Notes: generated from the letters alone by a model not told the origin. Positions 1 to 10,066 are shown, counted from the first letter of the stretch. The stretch: 64,000 nt of DNA from Candidatus Pseudothioglobus singularis PS1 (GCF_001281385.1 NZ_CP006911.1:248001-312000), one strand, 5' to 3'. A program made the numbers and translations.

Positions 1-24
1 AGCCAGTTGTGGCTTTTCATTCAT
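1..24 (-). CDS. Possible 5' end of a divergent gene, cut by the window edge
   Basis: An ATG on the minus strand at position 24 opens a frame of eight codons (MNEKPQLA) that runs off the window start without a stop. A second ATG at position 20 lies in another frame. No clear ribosome binding site precedes either. The layout would suit a gene divergent from the rnfB-like gene at 72, but eight codons cannot identify it. Confidence 0.2.
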
Positions 25-71
25 AGTGAAAGAAGAAAGTTAACTATATTTAGTTTAAAATTACTAAGTAT

Positions 72-797
72 ATGAATGAGAATTTTTTAGTTCTTTTAGG
101 CTTAGGAAATACCGCAAAAGCTGAAGGAAAATCCTTAGTAGGGCAAATAGATGCAGTCTTACCTCAGACGCAATGTACCCAGTGCGACTTTGATGGATGT
201 AAGCCGTATGCTGAAGCAATTGCAGCGGGAGAAGCTGAAATAAATCAGTGCCCACCTGGGGGTCAGGATGGAATTAACGCTCTTGCAGAACTTCTAGGGC
301 GAGAAACGCTGCCATTAAATAAAGCTCATGGAGAAACAAAACCGAGGCGAATAGCTGTGGTTGATGAAAAAGTCTGTATAGGATGTACTCTCTGTATACA
401 GGCTTGTCCAGTAGATGCTTTTGTAGGCTCTTCAAAGGTTATGACGCAGGTGATTGCAGAAGAATGTACTGGCTGCGATTTATGCTTGCCCGTTTGCCCA
501 GTTGACTGTATAGATATGATTGAGTCTAACCCAATTGAACGTGGAAATAATATACTGCAGAATGAAACTTTAAACATTAGGCAAGATCAAGAGAGGGCAA
601 TCCGAGACAATTGGAGAAACAGATTTGAGTTTCATCAATCTCGTATAGAGAGAAACAAGCGCGAAAGAGATGAGCTATTAAAATCAAAAATGATTGCCTT
701 AAAAGAAAAAATGGCAAAGGATAAGGCTCAAAAAGAAAAAATTAATGCAGCAATGCTGCGAATCAAAAATGCAAAGGAAAAAAATGAAACTAAGTGA
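72..797 (+). CDS. rnfB: RnfB/RsxB-like iron-sulfur electron carrier, soluble form
   Basis: 241 aa. An Fe-S domain carries Cys35, Cys38, Cys43 and Cys60. Two ferredoxin motifs follow, [12 protein letters not shown] (residues 102-113) and [12 protein letters not shown] (132-143), each suited to a [4Fe-4S] cluster. Residues about 175-241 form a charged, probably helical tail rich in Lys, Glu and Arg. Canonical RnfB is the ferredoxin-like subunit of the membrane Rnf complex and starts with a transmembrane helix. That helix is missing here and no other rnf genes are adjacent, so a stand-alone soluble carrier is more likely. The gene overlaps queA by 14 bp, so the two are probably co-transcribed. 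Its electron partner is unknown. Confidence 0.85.
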   Translation: MNENFLVLLGLGNTAKAEGKSLVGQIDAVLPQTQCTQCDFDGCKPYAEAIAAGEAEINQCPPGGQDGINALAELLGRETLPLNKAHGETKPRRIAVVDEKVCIGCTLCIQACPVDAFVGSSKVMTQVIAEECTGCDLCLPVCPVDCIDMIESNPIERGNNILQNETLNIRQDQERAIRDNWRNRFEFHQSRIERNKRERDELLKSKMIALKEKMAKDKAQKEKINAAMLRIKNAKEKNETK

Positions 798-1797
798 CTT
801 TGATTTCGAGTTGCCTGAATCATTAATTGCTCAACACCCAAGCCACAAAAGAACTGACTCACGCCTTCTGGTGAGGGGTCATGATTTAGTTGACAGTCAT
901 TTTGCTGACTTAGGCCTATTTCTTAAGCCAAAAGATTTACTTATTCTTAATGATACAAGAGTTATTCCAGCAAGATTATTTGGTCACAAAGAGTCAGGTG
1001 GAAAAGTTGAGGTGTTAATAGAAAGATTAATTAATGAAAGGGAGGCCAGGGCGATGATTAAATCAAGCAGGTCTCCTAAGTTGGGAAGTTACATCATTCT
1101 AGAAAATGACTGCCAGTTTCAGGTGACCTCAAAGAATGATGGAATATATAACATCTACTTTGATACAGGCTCTATCCTTGAAACGCTCAATGAAATTGGA
1201 CATATGCCATTGCCACCTTATATTGTTAGAGATGACTCAAATGAGGATGCCAAAAGGTATCAGACAGTCTATGCAAAAAATGATGGCGCCGTTGCAGCTC
1301 CTACGGCAGGACTTCACTTTGATGATGAACTACTAGCTAATCTGAAGGAGCAGGGCGTTGATCATGCTTTCGTAACCCTTCATGTTGGAGCTGGAACTTT
1401 TCAGCCTGTCAAAGTTGAAAATATTAAAGCTCACAAAATGCATAGTGAGCAGTACGAAATTAATCAGGACACCGTAGACAAGATAGAGAGAGCCAAGGTA
1501 GAGGGAGGTCGTGTAATAGCGGTAGGTACAACTGCTGTAAGAACGTTAGAGTCTGCATCTTTGGGCGGCAACCTTAGAAGCCAAAAAAGTGATACCGAGA
1601 TATTTATTTATCCGGGCTTTAAGTTTCAAGTGGTTGACGCAATGATCACAAACTTCCACTTACCAAAATCATCATTACTTATGCTGGTTAGCGCCTTTAT
1701 AGGTTTTGAAGAGATGCATCAAACGTATCAGCACGCTATCAGTAAAGAGTACCGTTTCTTTAGTTACGGCGATGCTATGCTTTTAGAAAAAAGCTAG
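784..1797 (+). CDS. queA: S-adenosylmethionine:tRNA ribosyltransferase-isomerase
   Basis: 337 aa. QueA transfers and rearranges the ribose of SAM onto 7-aminomethyl-7-deazaguanine in tRNA, making epoxyqueuosine at the wobble position. Family stretches are obvious throughout: [45 protein letters not shown], and the C-terminal [11 protein letters not shown] chose the ATG at 784 because family homology begins at [15 protein letters not shown] and an AAAGGA ribosome binding site lies just upstream. A longer frame from 745 would add 13 residues unrelated to the family. It overlaps rnfB at the 5' end and the convergent MFS gene by 4 bp at the 3' end. Confidence 0.97.
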   Translation: MKLSDFDFELPESLIAQHPSHKRTDSRLLVRGHDLVDSHFADLGLFLKPKDLLILNDTRVIPARLFGHKESGGKVEVLIERLINEREARAMIKSSRSPKLGSYIILENDCQFQVTSKNDGIYNIYFDTGSILETLNEIGHMPLPPYIVRDDSNEDAKRYQTVYAKNDGAVAAPTAGLHFDDELLANLKEQGVDHAFVTLHVGAGTFQPVKVENIKAHKMHSEQYEINQDTVDKIERAKVEGGRVIAVGTTAVRTLESASLGGNLRSQKSDTEIFIYPGFKFQVVDAMITNFHLPKSSLLMLVSAFIGFEEMHQTYQHAISKEYRFFSYGDAMLLEKS

Positions 1798-2942
1798 ACT
1801 CTTGGGTTTGTTGAAAGGTGCTTTGAAAGCAGAAAAATTAGGAAGGCTAATATTGGTAAAAGCAAAAAGCTCGTTTTAATTGAAGTGAATTCAGCAATAA
1901 GGCCTATAAATAGGGGGCCAAGCAGCATGCCGCCATATCCAAGGGTTGCAATGCTCGCAATAGCTGACCCTTGGGAAATTTCTTTGTCTTTACCTGCACG
2001 CGAAAAGGCTAGCGGAATTATGACAGCAATGCCAATGCCTATAAAGCCAAAGCCGATAACCAATGGTACAAGAGAATTAAATGTTAATACGATGATAGAG
2101 CCCAGCAAGGCAATTAATCCAGAGTAGCGCGCCGTCATATGAGCGCCAAACTTGAGTGCTATCTTGTCACCCATGAGCCTCATGGTAAACATGCAAACAG
2201 AAAAAACGGTGAACCCAAGGGCTGCACTGCTATTATTGAGTTCTGCAACACTTCTCAGAAAAATGGCGCTCCAATCTGCAACGATGCCCTCTCCGAGTGA
2301 TGCAAAAAATGTGATTAAAGCAACGGGAAGCAATGCTCCTTTTGGGAACGAAATAAATGGCTCTTTATTGCTGTTTTGTTTCTTCTCTGATTTGAAAGGG
2401 ATAGTAATAATGGGAAGCATGGCCAAAAAAATGACAATGGAGGTAATGGTAAAGTGCATTGGCATAGTAACTTTATAGAAAGAGGTGATGACACCTGTCC
2501 CAGCACCAATCCCTGCTCCAAGGCTCCACATTGCATGAAAAGAGGACATGAGTGGACGCTCGTCCTTTCGCTCAACTTCTGCAGCCCAAGCATTCATCGC
2601 GACGTCATCGCCGCCATGAATGACACCAAAGAAAATGATAGCGGCAGCTAGAGCCCATATTGAATTAGCAAGAGCTATAAATATCAGAGTTAGAGGAATA
2701 AAGATGCAGGTGGTCCTCTTGGTAACCGTTGAGGCTCCATAACGATCTGCAGCCCTTCCAAAAACTGAAAACGCTATAACAGCGGAAAAGCCAAGAAGAA
2801 AGATTAATAAGCCCAGTGCGCCTGGCGATAAGTTATGGAGATCTGAGATTTCAGGAATGCGAGATGCCCATGTACCAAAGACAACTCCATTGATCGCAAA
2901 AATTACTGAAACTGCAAATCTGCTATTTCTAACGAATTTCAT
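1794..2942 (-). CDS. Major facilitator superfamily transporter, YbjJ-like
   Basis: 382 aa with roughly twelve hydrophobic segments. The loop between helices 2 and 3 holds a GRAADRYG element, which matches the MFS signature region. The opening (AINGVVFGTWASRIPEI) and an early GALGLLIFLLG segment resemble the E. coli YbjJ group of inner-membrane carriers, whose substrates are mostly unknown. It lies 29 bp downstream of sucD on the same strand, so it may be read with sucCD. Its 3' end overlaps convergent queA by 4 bp. Function beyond small-molecule transport cannot be inferred. Confidence 0.85.
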   Translation of the reverse strand: MKFVRNSRFAVSVIFAINGVVFGTWASRIPEISDLHNLSPGALGLLIFLLGFSAVIAFSVFGRAADRYGASTVTKRTTCIFIPLTLIFIALANSIWALAAAIIFFGVIHGGDDVAMNAWAAEVERKDERPLMSSFHAMWSLGAGIGAGTGVITSFYKVTMPMHFTITSIVIFLAMLPIITIPFKSEKKQNSNKEPFISFPKGALLPVALITFFASLGEGIVADWSAIFLRSVAELNNSSAALGFTVFSVCMFTMRLMGDKIALKFGAHMTARYSGLIALLGSIIVLTFNSLVPLVIGFGFIGIGIAVIIPLAFSRAGKDKEISQGSAIASIATLGYGGMLLGPLFIGLIAEFTSIKTSFLLLPILAFLIFLLSKHLSTNPRV

Positions 2943-2971
2943 GCAACTTTATTTAATAGATTGAATCACTA

Positions 2972-3838
2972 TTATAAAGCTTCAAGCAATGTTTGCCCCA
3001 TTAAAGCTGGGGTTGGTGAAACGCTTACACCCGCATTATTGAGCGCTTGAATTTTACTTTTTGCATCTCCCGAGCCGCCACTTATAACTGCACCTGCATG
3101 CCCCATTCTTTTTCCTTTTGGCGCTGTGAGTCCAGCAATGTAAGAAATGACAGGTTTTGTAATATTGGATTTAATGTATTCAGCTGCCTCTTCTTCAGCG
3201 CTCCCACCAATCTCTCCAACCATTACAATTGAATGGGTATCTTCATCCGCTTCAAATAATTTGAGGCAATCGATAAAGTTCATTCCTTGAACTGGATCAC
3301 CACCGATACCGATGCATGTACTTTGACCGAGTCCGGCGAGTGTTGTTTGGTGGACCGCTTCATAGGTCAAGGTTCCAGATCTAGACACAATACCTACAGT
3401 ACCACTCTTATGAATGTTGCCAGGCATAATACCAAGTTTGCATTCATCTGGAGTTATCACACCAGGGCAGTTGGGACCAATAAGTCTTGATTTACTGTCA
3501 GCTATAATCGCTTTAACCTTAATCATATCTTGAACAGGTATGCCCTCAGTAATGCAGGCAATTACAGGCATTTCAGCCTCAATTGCCTCAACTATGGAGG
3601 CATATGCAAATCGAGGTGGAACATAAATCATAGTGGCGCTAGCACCGGTCTCACTCATTGCATCTTTGACAGAATTAAATACCGGTTTCTCTAAGTGAGT
3701 TTGACCACCTTTTCCTGGAGTAACACCACCTACAAAGTCAGTGCCATAGGCAATAGATTGTTCAGAGTGAAAAGTACCCTGCTTGCCAGTAAAACCCTGA
3801 CAAATTACTTTTGTTTGTTTATTGATTAATACGCTCAT
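2972..3838 (-). CDS. sucD: Succinyl-CoA ligase, alpha subunit
   Basis: 288 aa, the usual length. With SucC it interconverts succinyl-CoA and succinate, making a nucleoside triphosphate in the TCA cycle. An N-terminal CoA-binding Rossmann domain ([11 protein letters not shown], residues 18-28) precedes the ligase domain. The phosphorylated active-site His is visible as His247 in [11 protein letters not shown]. The start overlaps the end of sucC by 4 bp, giving tight translational coupling. No alpha-ketoglutarate dehydrogenase genes (sucAB) are adjacent, so in this window the pair stands apart from the classic sdh-suc cluster. Confidence 0.98.
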   Translation of the reverse strand: MSVLINKQTKVICQGFTGKQGTFHSEQSIAYGTDFVGGVTPGKGGQTHLEKPVFNSVKDAMSETGASATMIYVPPRFAYASIVEAIEAEMPVIACITEGIPVQDMIKVKAIIADSKSRLIGPNCPGVITPDECKLGIMPGNIHKSGTVGIVSRSGTLTYEAVHQTTLAGLGQSTCIGIGGDPVQGMNFIDCLKLFEADEDTHSIVMVGEIGGSAEEEAAEYIKSNITKPVISYIAGLTAPKGKRMGHAGAVISGGSGDAKSKIQALNNAGVSVSPTPALMGQTLLEAL

Positions 3839-4995
3839 TTGGCCATCTCCACAACTTGTTTAGCGGCTTGAGTTAAGTCAGCCTCAGTAATAATGTTAAA
3901 GTTACTAGCATTTAAAATGTCTAATCCCTCTTTAGCATTTGTTCCCTCAAGTCGAACCACAATTGGAAGTGCTAGACCTACTTTTTCTATTGCTTGAAGT
4001 ATGCCGTTAGCAATGAGGTCACAACGAACAATACCTCCAAAGATATTGACTAAAATTGCCTTAACGTTTTCCCCACTTTGAATTATTTCAAAAGCCTTCG
4101 CAACTCTTTCAGATGTAGTGCCGCCGCCAACATCTAAGAAATTAGCAGGTGAACCACCATGGTATTCAATTAAATCCATGGTCGCCATTGCCAGTCCAGC
4201 ACCATTGACCATACATCCTACTGTTCCATCTAGTGAAATATAATTTAACTCATATTCACTCGCACTTCTCTCTTTCTCATCCTCTTGAGCAACATCTCTT
4301 AGGGCCAAAATTGATTCATTTCTATAGAGAGCATTATCATCAAAGTCAATTTTGCCATCGAGTGCCATAATTTGATTATCACCGGTAATAATGAGTGGGT
4401 TAATTTCAATTAGATTTGCATCATTCGTTGTAAAAATTTCATATAGCCCCATGAGAGTTTGAGAGAACTCATCATGAAGTGATTCGTCCAAGCCCAGCTT
4501 CACTGAAACTTCGCTGCACTCGTCTAAAGATAGTTTGCTGAGCGGATTGGTTTTCATCTTGATAATCTTATCAGGAGTATCAGAGGCAACCTTTTCAATG
4601 TCCATTCCTCCTTCTGTAGAGGCTAAAACAGTAATTCTTTCTGAGGCCCGATCAACTAGTAGACCTAAATATAATTCTTTAGCAATATCTTGGCCAGCTT
4701 CAATGATGACTTCATTAACAGGTTGTCCATTTGCATCAGTCTGAGGAGTTATCAGATTAGTTCCCAGAAGACTCTCACTCGCTTCAATCGCATCTTTGAT
4801 ATTTTTGCACACAATGACGCCACCACCCTTGCCTCTACCACCAGCATGAACTTGGGCTTTTACAACCCATATGGAGCCACCTAGTTTTATACAAGCAGAT
4901 TCAGTATCTGTCGCATTTGAAACGACGATAAAGTTTGGCACTTTAATACCATTTTTCTTAAATAAGTCTTTAGCCTGGTGTTCATGTATATGCAT
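3835..4995 (-). CDS. sucC: Succinyl-CoA ligase, beta subunit
   Basis: 386 aa. The protein begins [12 protein letters not shown], as in the family, then has an ATP-grasp domain with [15 protein letters not shown] and the nucleotide-site stretch IEINPLI. The C-terminal CoA-ligase domain contains [14 protein letters not shown] and [10 protein letters not shown]. Family alignment fixes the ATG at 4995, although no Shine-Dalgarno sequence is visible upstream. It is first in a sucC-sucD pair and is divergent from efp across a 178-bp spacer. Confidence 0.98.
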   Translation of the reverse strand: MHIHEHQAKDLFKKNGIKVPNFIVVSNATDTESACIKLGGSIWVVKAQVHAGGRGKGGGVIVCKNIKDAIEASESLLGTNLITPQTDANGQPVNEVIIEAGQDIAKELYLGLLVDRASERITVLASTEGGMDIEKVASDTPDKIIKMKTNPLSKLSLDECSEVSVKLGLDESLHDEFSQTLMGLYEIFTTNDANLIEINPLIITGDNQIMALDGKIDFDDNALYRNESILALRDVAQEDEKERSASEYELNYISLDGTVGCMVNGAGLAMATMDLIEYHGGSPANFLDVGGGTTSERVAKAFEIIQSGENVKAILVNIFGGIVRCDLIANGILQAIEKVGLALPIVVRLEGTNAKEGLDILNASNFNIITEADLTQAAKQVVEMAK

Positions 4996-5173
4996 ATAAT
5001 TAAAAGAATTAGGGTTAAAATATCAGGGAGAGTATTTTATCATTCTTCGATTGCTGACTATATTTTATTAGGCTATTTATTCGAATTATGAAAACCTCTC
5101 TAATCTATCTTATTAAAATATCAATTTAAATTTCACCACATACTATTTCAAAAAATTTTAGGATCAATAAATT

Positions 5174-5734
5174 ATGAACTACAACACCAGCCAGTTTAAA
5201 AATGGTATGAAATTAATGCTTGAAGGCAACCCATGCTCAATTGTTAATAACGAAATTGTAAAGCCTGGAAAGGGACAAGCTTTTAATCGAGTTAAATTTA
5301 AAGACTTAATTACTGGAAAAACCTTAGAGAAAACTTTTAAATCAGGTGAGTCACTTGAGGCCGCAGATGTCATGGAATTGGAAATGCAGTATTTGTATAG
5401 TGATGGAGAAAAGTGGCATTTTATGGATCCTGCATCATTTGAACAATTTGATTTAGGTCAGGAGTCAATGGGTAGCGCCTTAAACTATCTCGTAGAGCAA
5501 GACACTTGTATTGTAACGCTTTGGAATAATAATCCAATATCAGTCAACCCACCTAATCATGTTATTTTGGAAGTTACTGATACAGATCCTGGACTCAAGG
5601 GTGATACAGCAGGTACTGGTGGAAAGCCAGCCACATTAAATACAGGTGTTGTTGTTCAAGTTCCTTTATTTGTAAGTATAGGCGATAAAGTTAAAGTTGA
5701 TACAAGAACGAATGAATACTCAGGGCGTGCTTAA
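5174..5734 (+). CDS. efp: Translation elongation factor P
   Basis: 186 aa. EF-P enters the ribosome E site and relieves stalling at polyproline stretches. The KOW-like first domain carries the modification loop KPGKGQAF, with Lys33 as the residue normally beta-lysylated in gammaproteobacteria. The C-terminal OB domains end in [12 protein letters not shown]. An AGGA ribosome binding site precedes the ATG. The lysyltransferase gene epmA begins 11 bp after the stop, so substrate and modifying enzyme are encoded together. The aminomutase epmB is not in this window. Confidence 0.98.
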   Translation: MNYNTSQFKNGMKLMLEGNPCSIVNNEIVKPGKGQAFNRVKFKDLITGKTLEKTFKSGESLEAADVMELEMQYLYSDGEKWHFMDPASFEQFDLGQESMGSALNYLVEQDTCIVTLWNNNPISVNPPNHVILEVTDTDPGLKGDTAGTGGKPATLNTGVVVQVPLFVSIGDKVKVDTRTNEYSGRA

Positions 5735-5745
5735 TTGACGTCTTC

Positions 5746-6633
5746 ATGTCTAAAGTTAAAAAAAATCTCAGGGAGTATCAAGACTTTACTCGAACAATTC
5801 GAGATTTCTTTTATTCACGTCAAGTCATCGAGGTAGTAACCCCTTCTCTATTGCAAGCGCCATCAACCGACGTTTACATTGATAGCATTGAAGTCTTGGT
5901 TAATCAGGCCCTCGCAAAATCATCCAAGTTTTACCTGCACACTTCACCAGAACTTGAAATGAAGCGACTGTTATCTAAAGGGAGTGGTGATATTTTTCAA
6001 ATTTGTCAGGTTTTTAGAGACAACGAGCATGGACGAATCAACTCTAATGAGTTCACAATGCTTGAGTTTTACCGTATTAAATTTAACATACATCAACTGA
6101 TGGATGAAATCATAGAGCTATTGGCTGCTCTAGGTTCAAGTGCACCCACAAAGAAGCTGTCATATGCCCAAGTATTTTTTGAGTATTCAGAAATCGATAT
6201 ACTCAATAGTGACATTCATGATCTCAAAGAGATAACGAATTCATTGGGTTTAAATTCTGATTACGAGTGGATTGAAGATATCCAAATGCTGCTTTTTGTT
6301 CATTTAATTGAACCAAAGCTCAAAGAGATCCCCATATGCTTAATCTATGATTTTCCAAAACAGCAGGCTGCCCTTGCCGAAATTCATGGCCCTATAGCAC
6401 ATCGATTTGAAATGTACATGAATGGCACTGAGATTGCCAATGGCTACCAAGAAATACAGTTTGCGAATGATTACCGAGACCGCTTTAATACTGAACTCAA
6501 TAAAAGGAAGGCCTTATCTAAGCCTTTTGAGTTCCTTGATCATGGCTTCCTGGAGGACCTTGAAGAAGGCATCCCTAAATGCTCTGGAGTAGCCATTGGG
6601 ATTGAGAGACTATATTCATTATTGAGTCTATAA
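5746..6633 (+). CDS. epmA: EF-P lysine lysyltransferase (EpmA/PoxA/GenX)
   Basis: 295 aa, a class II lysyl-tRNA-synthetase paralogue that lacks the N-terminal anticodon-binding OB domain. Motif 2 is visible as FRDNEHGRINSNEFTMLEFY and motif 3 near the C-terminus as GVAIGIERL, with GTEIANGYQEI between them. The short length and missing OB domain distinguish it from LysS. It activates (R)-beta-lysine and attaches it to the conserved EF-P lysine. It lies directly behind efp, almost certainly in one transcript. Confidence 0.95.
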   Translation: MSKVKKNLREYQDFTRTIRDFFYSRQVIEVVTPSLLQAPSTDVYIDSIEVLVNQALAKSSKFYLHTSPELEMKRLLSKGSGDIFQICQVFRDNEHGRINSNEFTMLEFYRIKFNIHQLMDEIIELLAALGSSAPTKKLSYAQVFFEYSEIDILNSDIHDLKEITNSLGLNSDYEWIEDIQMLLFVHLIEPKLKEIPICLIYDFPKQQAALAEIHGPIAHRFEMYMNGTEIANGYQEIQFANDYRDRFNTELNKRKALSKPFEFLDHGFLEDLEEGIPKCSGVAIGIERLYSLLSL

Positions 6634-6674
6634 TTGAAAGTGAACTAAACATTAAAGAGGGCCTCTAAATAACT

Positions 6675-7124
6675 TTGGAAAATTCAAACGCACCTTTTTG
6701 GCAGACTAAGTCGCTTCAAGAAATGAGCGTTGAGGAGTGGGAGTCACTCTGCGATGGATGTGGGCGATGCTGTCTACATAAGCTAGAAGATGATAGTTCG
6801 GGGAAGGTTTACTTTACAGATGTTGCATGCCATTATCTTGATGAAGAGAGCTGCTCTTGTCCACATTATTTAGATCGTCAAAAGTATGTCCCAGATTGCT
6901 TAACTATTAATCCAGGTTGGGGTGAAAAGTTCAATTGGCTGCCAACTACCTGCGCATATCGGTTACTATATGAAGGAAAAGCCCTTCATGAGTGGCACCC
7001 ACTTATCAGTGGAGACAAAAATAGCGTTCATTTAGCGGGAATTTCAGTCAGAGGAAGAACTTATAGGGATAACGAAATTAACGAAGATCAATTATTCGAA
7101 CATGTTATTAAATGGGTGGAATAG
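6675..7124 (+). CDS. YcgN-family cysteine cluster protein (UPF0260)
   Basis: 149 aa. The N-terminal CDGCGRCC motif (Cys26, Cys29, Cys32, Cys33) and later cysteines match the YkgJ/YcgN zinc- or iron-cluster family; molecular function is unknown. The start is TTG at 6675. Homology to E. coli YcgN covers the preceding PFWQTKSLQEMS segment, which excludes the internal ATG at 6723. The purine-rich AAAGAGG lies rather far upstream of the TTG. The next gene begins immediately after the stop. Confidence 0.85.
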   Translation: MENSNAPFWQTKSLQEMSVEEWESLCDGCGRCCLHKLEDDSSGKVYFTDVACHYLDEESCSCPHYLDRQKYVPDCLTINPGWGEKFNWLPTTCAYRLLYEGKALHEWHPLISGDKNSVHLAGISVRGRTYRDNEINEDQLFEHVIKWVE

Positions 7125-7517
7125 ATGAAAAAATTAATCACATTAATATTCAGCTTGCTCATCACTTTCAATGTTTTGGCTAACGATTGGCCACATCAAA
7201 ACATTTCAAAAGCAGTCTTTGCTCTAGACATTAAAGATAGGGCACCTATCAATATTATTGAAGAGCTTGACAATTCTTTGGGTAAAATCTATTTTTTTAC
7301 AAATATCCGCAACCTTCAAGGTCAGCGAGTTACGCATCGCTGGATATACAATAACAAAGTAATGGCAGATGTTGTGTTTGATGTTGGCGGACCAAGATGG
7401 AGAGTCTGGTCTTCTAAAAATTTGTGGCCAACTTGGATTGGGCTATGGAGCGTTGAAGTACTCAGTGCGGATGGTGAAGTACTTTATCAAAAAGAATTTA
7501 ACTACATAAATAAATAA
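7125..7517 (+). CDS. DUF2914-family exported protein
   Basis: 130 aa with a clear signal peptide: Lys-Lys start, hydrophobic stretch [14 protein letters not shown], probable cleavage after NVLA. The mature part holds [20 protein letters not shown] and GLWSVEVL, typical of DUF2914, a small beta-rich domain often found in envelope proteins. The role is unknown. It starts directly after the YcgN-like gene and its stop overlaps the argG start by one base, so it is in the same operon as argG. Confidence 0.8.
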   Translation: MKKLITLIFSLLITFNVLANDWPHQNISKAVFALDIKDRAPINIIEELDNSLGKIYFFTNIRNLQGQRVTHRWIYNNKVMADVVFDVGGPRWRVWSSKNLWPTWIGLWSVEVLSADGEVLYQKEFNYINK

Positions 7518-8713
7518 TGAAAAAAGTTGTATTGGCATATTCAGGCGGTTTAGACACTAGCATCATTGCTAAGTGGCTCCAAGATACATATAGTTGTGAG
7601 GTCGTTACCTTCACGGCTGATATCGGTCAAGGCGAAGAAGTTGAGCCAGCCCGATTGAAGGCTGAGGCAATGGGAATCAAAGAAATTTATATTGAAGACT
7701 TGAGAGAAGAGTTTGCACGTGATTTTGTTTTTCCAATGTTTAGAGCAAATGCAATCTATGAGGGCGAGTATCTTTTAGGCACCTCTATCGCTCGACCTTT
7801 AATTTCTAAAAGACTTGTGGAGATTGCTAAAGAGGTTGGCGCTGATGCGATTTCTCATGGAGCAACTGGAAAAGGAAATGATCAGGTAAGGTTTGAATTA
7901 AATGCTTATGCTATTAACTCTGAAATTCAGATTATAGCTCCATGGCGTGAGTGGGATTTATCATCTCGTGAAAGCTTAATGGACTATGCAGAAAAGCATA
8001 ATATTGAGGTTGATTATAAGAAACAATCAAAAAAATCTCCATACTCTATGGATGCAAATCTGCTCCACATATCTTATGAGGGCGATCTTTTAGAAGACCC
8101 ATGGCAAGAAGCTGAAGATGAAATGTGGCGCTGGACAGTGTCACCTGAGAACGCTCCTGATAAGCCTGAATATATTGAGCTAACTTATGAAAAAGGTGAC
8201 ATTACAGCAATTAATGGCTCGCCTATGTCACCAGCAAAAGTAATGGAGACATTGAATCAGCTTGCTGGAGCGCATGGCATAGGACGTCTTGATATTGTTG
8301 AAAATCGTTTTGTTGGAATGAAGTCACGAGGCTGTTACGAAACTCCAGCTGGTACTATTATGCTTAAAGCGCATCGTGCGATAGAGTCATTAACCTTGGA
8401 TCGTGAAGCGGCTCATCTAAAAGATGAGCTAATGCCCAAATATGCCAAACTTATTTACAATGGTTTTTGGTTTGCACCAGAGCGTGAAATGATGCAGGCA
8501 GCTATTGATGCTTCTCAGGAAAATGTGAGTGGTGTTGTCAGAGTTAAGCTATACAAGGGTAATACTTCAGTTGTTGGAAGAAAATCTGACAACAGTTTGT
8601 TTAGCGAGAAAATTGCAACATTTGAGGATGACGGAGGCGCATACAACCAAAAAGATGCGGAGGGCTTTATCAAGCTTAATGCACTAAGACTTAGATTGAA
8701 ATCCCTCCAATAG
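7517..8713 (+). CDS. argG: Argininosuccinate synthase
   Basis: 398 aa, the usual length of the type I enzyme. It condenses citrulline and aspartate with ATP in arginine biosynthesis. The N-terminal PP-loop [10 protein letters not shown] binds ATP. Further family signatures are [15 protein letters not shown] and [16 protein letters not shown]. Start and stop are each coupled by one-base overlaps to the flanking genes, so it sits inside a compact operon. No other arg genes are adjacent. Confidence 0.98.
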   Translation: MKKVVLAYSGGLDTSIIAKWLQDTYSCEVVTFTADIGQGEEVEPARLKAEAMGIKEIYIEDLREEFARDFVFPMFRANAIYEGEYLLGTSIARPLISKRLVEIAKEVGADAISHGATGKGNDQVRFELNAYAINSEIQIIAPWREWDLSSRESLMDYAEKHNIEVDYKKQSKKSPYSMDANLLHISYEGDLLEDPWQEAEDEMWRWTVSPENAPDKPEYIELTYEKGDITAINGSPMSPAKVMETLNQLAGAHGIGRLDIVENRFVGMKSRGCYETPAGTIMLKAHRAIESLTLDREAAHLKDELMPKYAKLIYNGFWFAPEREMMQAAIDASQENVSGVVRVKLYKGNTSVVGRKSDNSLFSEKIATFEDDGGAYNQKDAEGFIKLNALRLRLKSLQ

Positions 8714-9198
8714 TGATAAAAGTCGGCATCCTTTCTGATACTCATGGAGTAATTCATCCTGAAATTATTAAGCTCATGAACGACTGTGATTTTGTGATTC
8801 ATGCAGGCGATATAGTCGATGAAGATTCTCTAAGAGTGTTAAGGCCAAAACAAAAAATAATTGCTGTTAAGGGCAATAATGATTTGCATATCAGTTCTCT
8901 TGGAGAGGTAGAGATGCTTGACCTTCCTGGCGGCAATATAGCGGTAGAGCATGGCCATATGCATGGCCATATTCAGCCAAGTCATGATTCTTTAAGGGAT
9001 ACTTACCCCAACGCCAAAATAGTTGTATATGGGCACACACATAAACAGGTCATTGACAAAGAAGGACCTACTTGGGTGGTCAATCCAGGTTCAGCTGGAA
9101 AGACTAGGAACTATGGCGCAGCAAAATGCCTACAGCTCACTATTAAAAATAATAATGAATGGGATATTGAGCCACAAATTTTTGATGATGTTTTCTAA
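8713..9198 (+). CDS. YfcE/MJ0936-family metallophosphoesterase
   Basis: 161 aa with a GTG start overlapping the argG stop. The calcineurin-like metal ligands are visible as SDTHG (start), HAGDIVD, KGNND, EHGHMHG and VYGHTHK. This small family comprises two-metal phosphodiesterases with broad activity in vitro; the natural substrate is usually unknown. NPGSAGKTRNYG near the end is also typical. It is the last plus-strand gene before a convergent minus-strand block. Confidence 0.9.
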   Translation: MIKVGILSDTHGVIHPEIIKLMNDCDFVIHAGDIVDEDSLRVLRPKQKIIAVKGNNDLHISSLGEVEMLDLPGGNIAVEHGHMHGHIQPSHDSLRDTYPNAKIVVYGHTHKQVIDKEGPTWVVNPGSAGKTRNYGAAKCLQLTIKNNNEWDIEPQIFDDVF

Positions 9199-9212
9199 GT
9201 AATCAATTAGCC

Positions 9213-9683
9213 TTAATCGATTGATCCACCTTCAATGATTTCATCAGCGGTTGCATCTCGAACCGACAAGACTTCAACATAAAAAATAATATCTTTTCCT
9301 GCAAGAGGATGATTTCCATCAATGGTCAATTTGCCATCTTCAATGCTTGATACAATAAAATCTTTAGTGCCACCTTTATCATTTTGCATGGTTACAGCTG
9401 CACCAATAAATCGATACTCTAAGGGTACATTATTAATTTCATCAGTAAAAATCAACTCTTCCAATTTTGCACCAAAAGCATCTTCAGCCTTAAGAAGAAT
9501 CTCTACCTCATCGCCAACAGATTTGCCTTCTAATTCTTTGGTAACTTGATTGAACAGCAGCGTATTATCACCTTGAACGTAACCCAAAGGCTCTTCAACT
9601 TGCTCTATAACTTCACCATTAGTTTGGTCGATGATTCTATAGGTTAGTTCAACAAATTTATTCGTTGTAATAGTATTGCTCAT
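9213..9683 (-). CDS. FKBP-type peptidyl-prolyl isomerase, SlyD-like
   Basis: 156 aa. The FKBP fold is split by an insert-in-flap domain, as in SlyD: the N-terminal half holds QTNGEVIEQ and the GYVQGDNTLLF strand, and the C-terminal part holds NHPLAGKDIIFYVEVLSV. The metal-binding histidine-rich tail of E. coli SlyD is missing, and the protein ends in EGGSID. It likely catalyses proline isomerisation and acts as a cytoplasmic folding helper. It lies 17 bp downstream of the unknown 116-aa gene on the same strand, so the two are probably co-transcribed. Confidence 0.9.
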   Translation of the reverse strand: MSNTITTNKFVELTYRIIDQTNGEVIEQVEEPLGYVQGDNTLLFNQVTKELEGKSVGDEVEILLKAEDAFGAKLEELIFTDEINNVPLEYRFIGAAVTMQNDKGGTKDFIVSSIEDGKLTIDGNHPLAGKDIIFYVEVLSVRDATADEIIEGGSID

Positions 9684-9700
9684 ATCTTCAACTAAAAAAA

Positions 9701-10051
9701 TTAGAAAATTGTTGCGCCAAATATTTTAACTTCACCCTCTTCAATACCCAAAACAAGTCGACCTAAGAATTCTCCAGGAACCTCATCACTTGTCTGCTTG
9801 TATAGAACTGTTATGTAATCACCTCGCCTAAGACAACCTAAAAACTCTCTCTCAACTGCAAGACTAGATAGCATTTTATTTTTTGTCCATTGTTTGCCAA
9901 TCTCAATTTCATTGGCACCCATTAGCATTTCTTTTGAAAAATGCTTAATAAAGCCGAGGTAGTCTCGTTTATTTGATGATACAACTAAATCATCCCATAG
10001 TGGTTCTGCTATTTCTAGAATTTCATCATTAGTTTTTTCAAGAAGGTTCAT
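9701..10051 (-). CDS. Uncharacterised 116-aa protein downstream of aprA
   Basis: I do not recognise this family. The N-terminal half is helical and polar, with tryptophans in EPLWDDL and GKQWTKNK. The C-terminal half alternates short strands (REFLGCLRRGDYITVLYKQ, GRLVLGIEEGEVKIFGATIF). A helix-then-sheet arrangement of this size resembles NTF2-like/SnoaL domains, but that is an inference from pattern only. There is no signal peptide or membrane segment. It lies 72 bp behind aprA, across a probable terminator, and just ahead of the FKBP gene. Confidence 0.7.
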   Translation of the reverse strand: MNLLEKTNDEILEIAEPLWDDLVVSSNKRDYLGFIKHFSKEMLMGANEIEIGKQWTKNKMLSSLAVEREFLGCLRRGDYITVLYKQTSDEVPGEFLGRLVLGIEEGEVKIFGATIF

Positions 10052-10066
10052 TTATTCATCCAGTAG

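Noticed and set aside
745-783. Longer N-terminus for queA
   Set aside because: The 13 added residues have no family similarity. The ATG at 784 has an AAAGGA site and matches the known N-terminus.
2952-2972. TAATAG/CTATTA inverted repeat between sucD and the MFS gene as a terminator
   Set aside because: The stem is six AT-rich pairs that overlap the sucD stop codon; no U-run follows on the minus strand.
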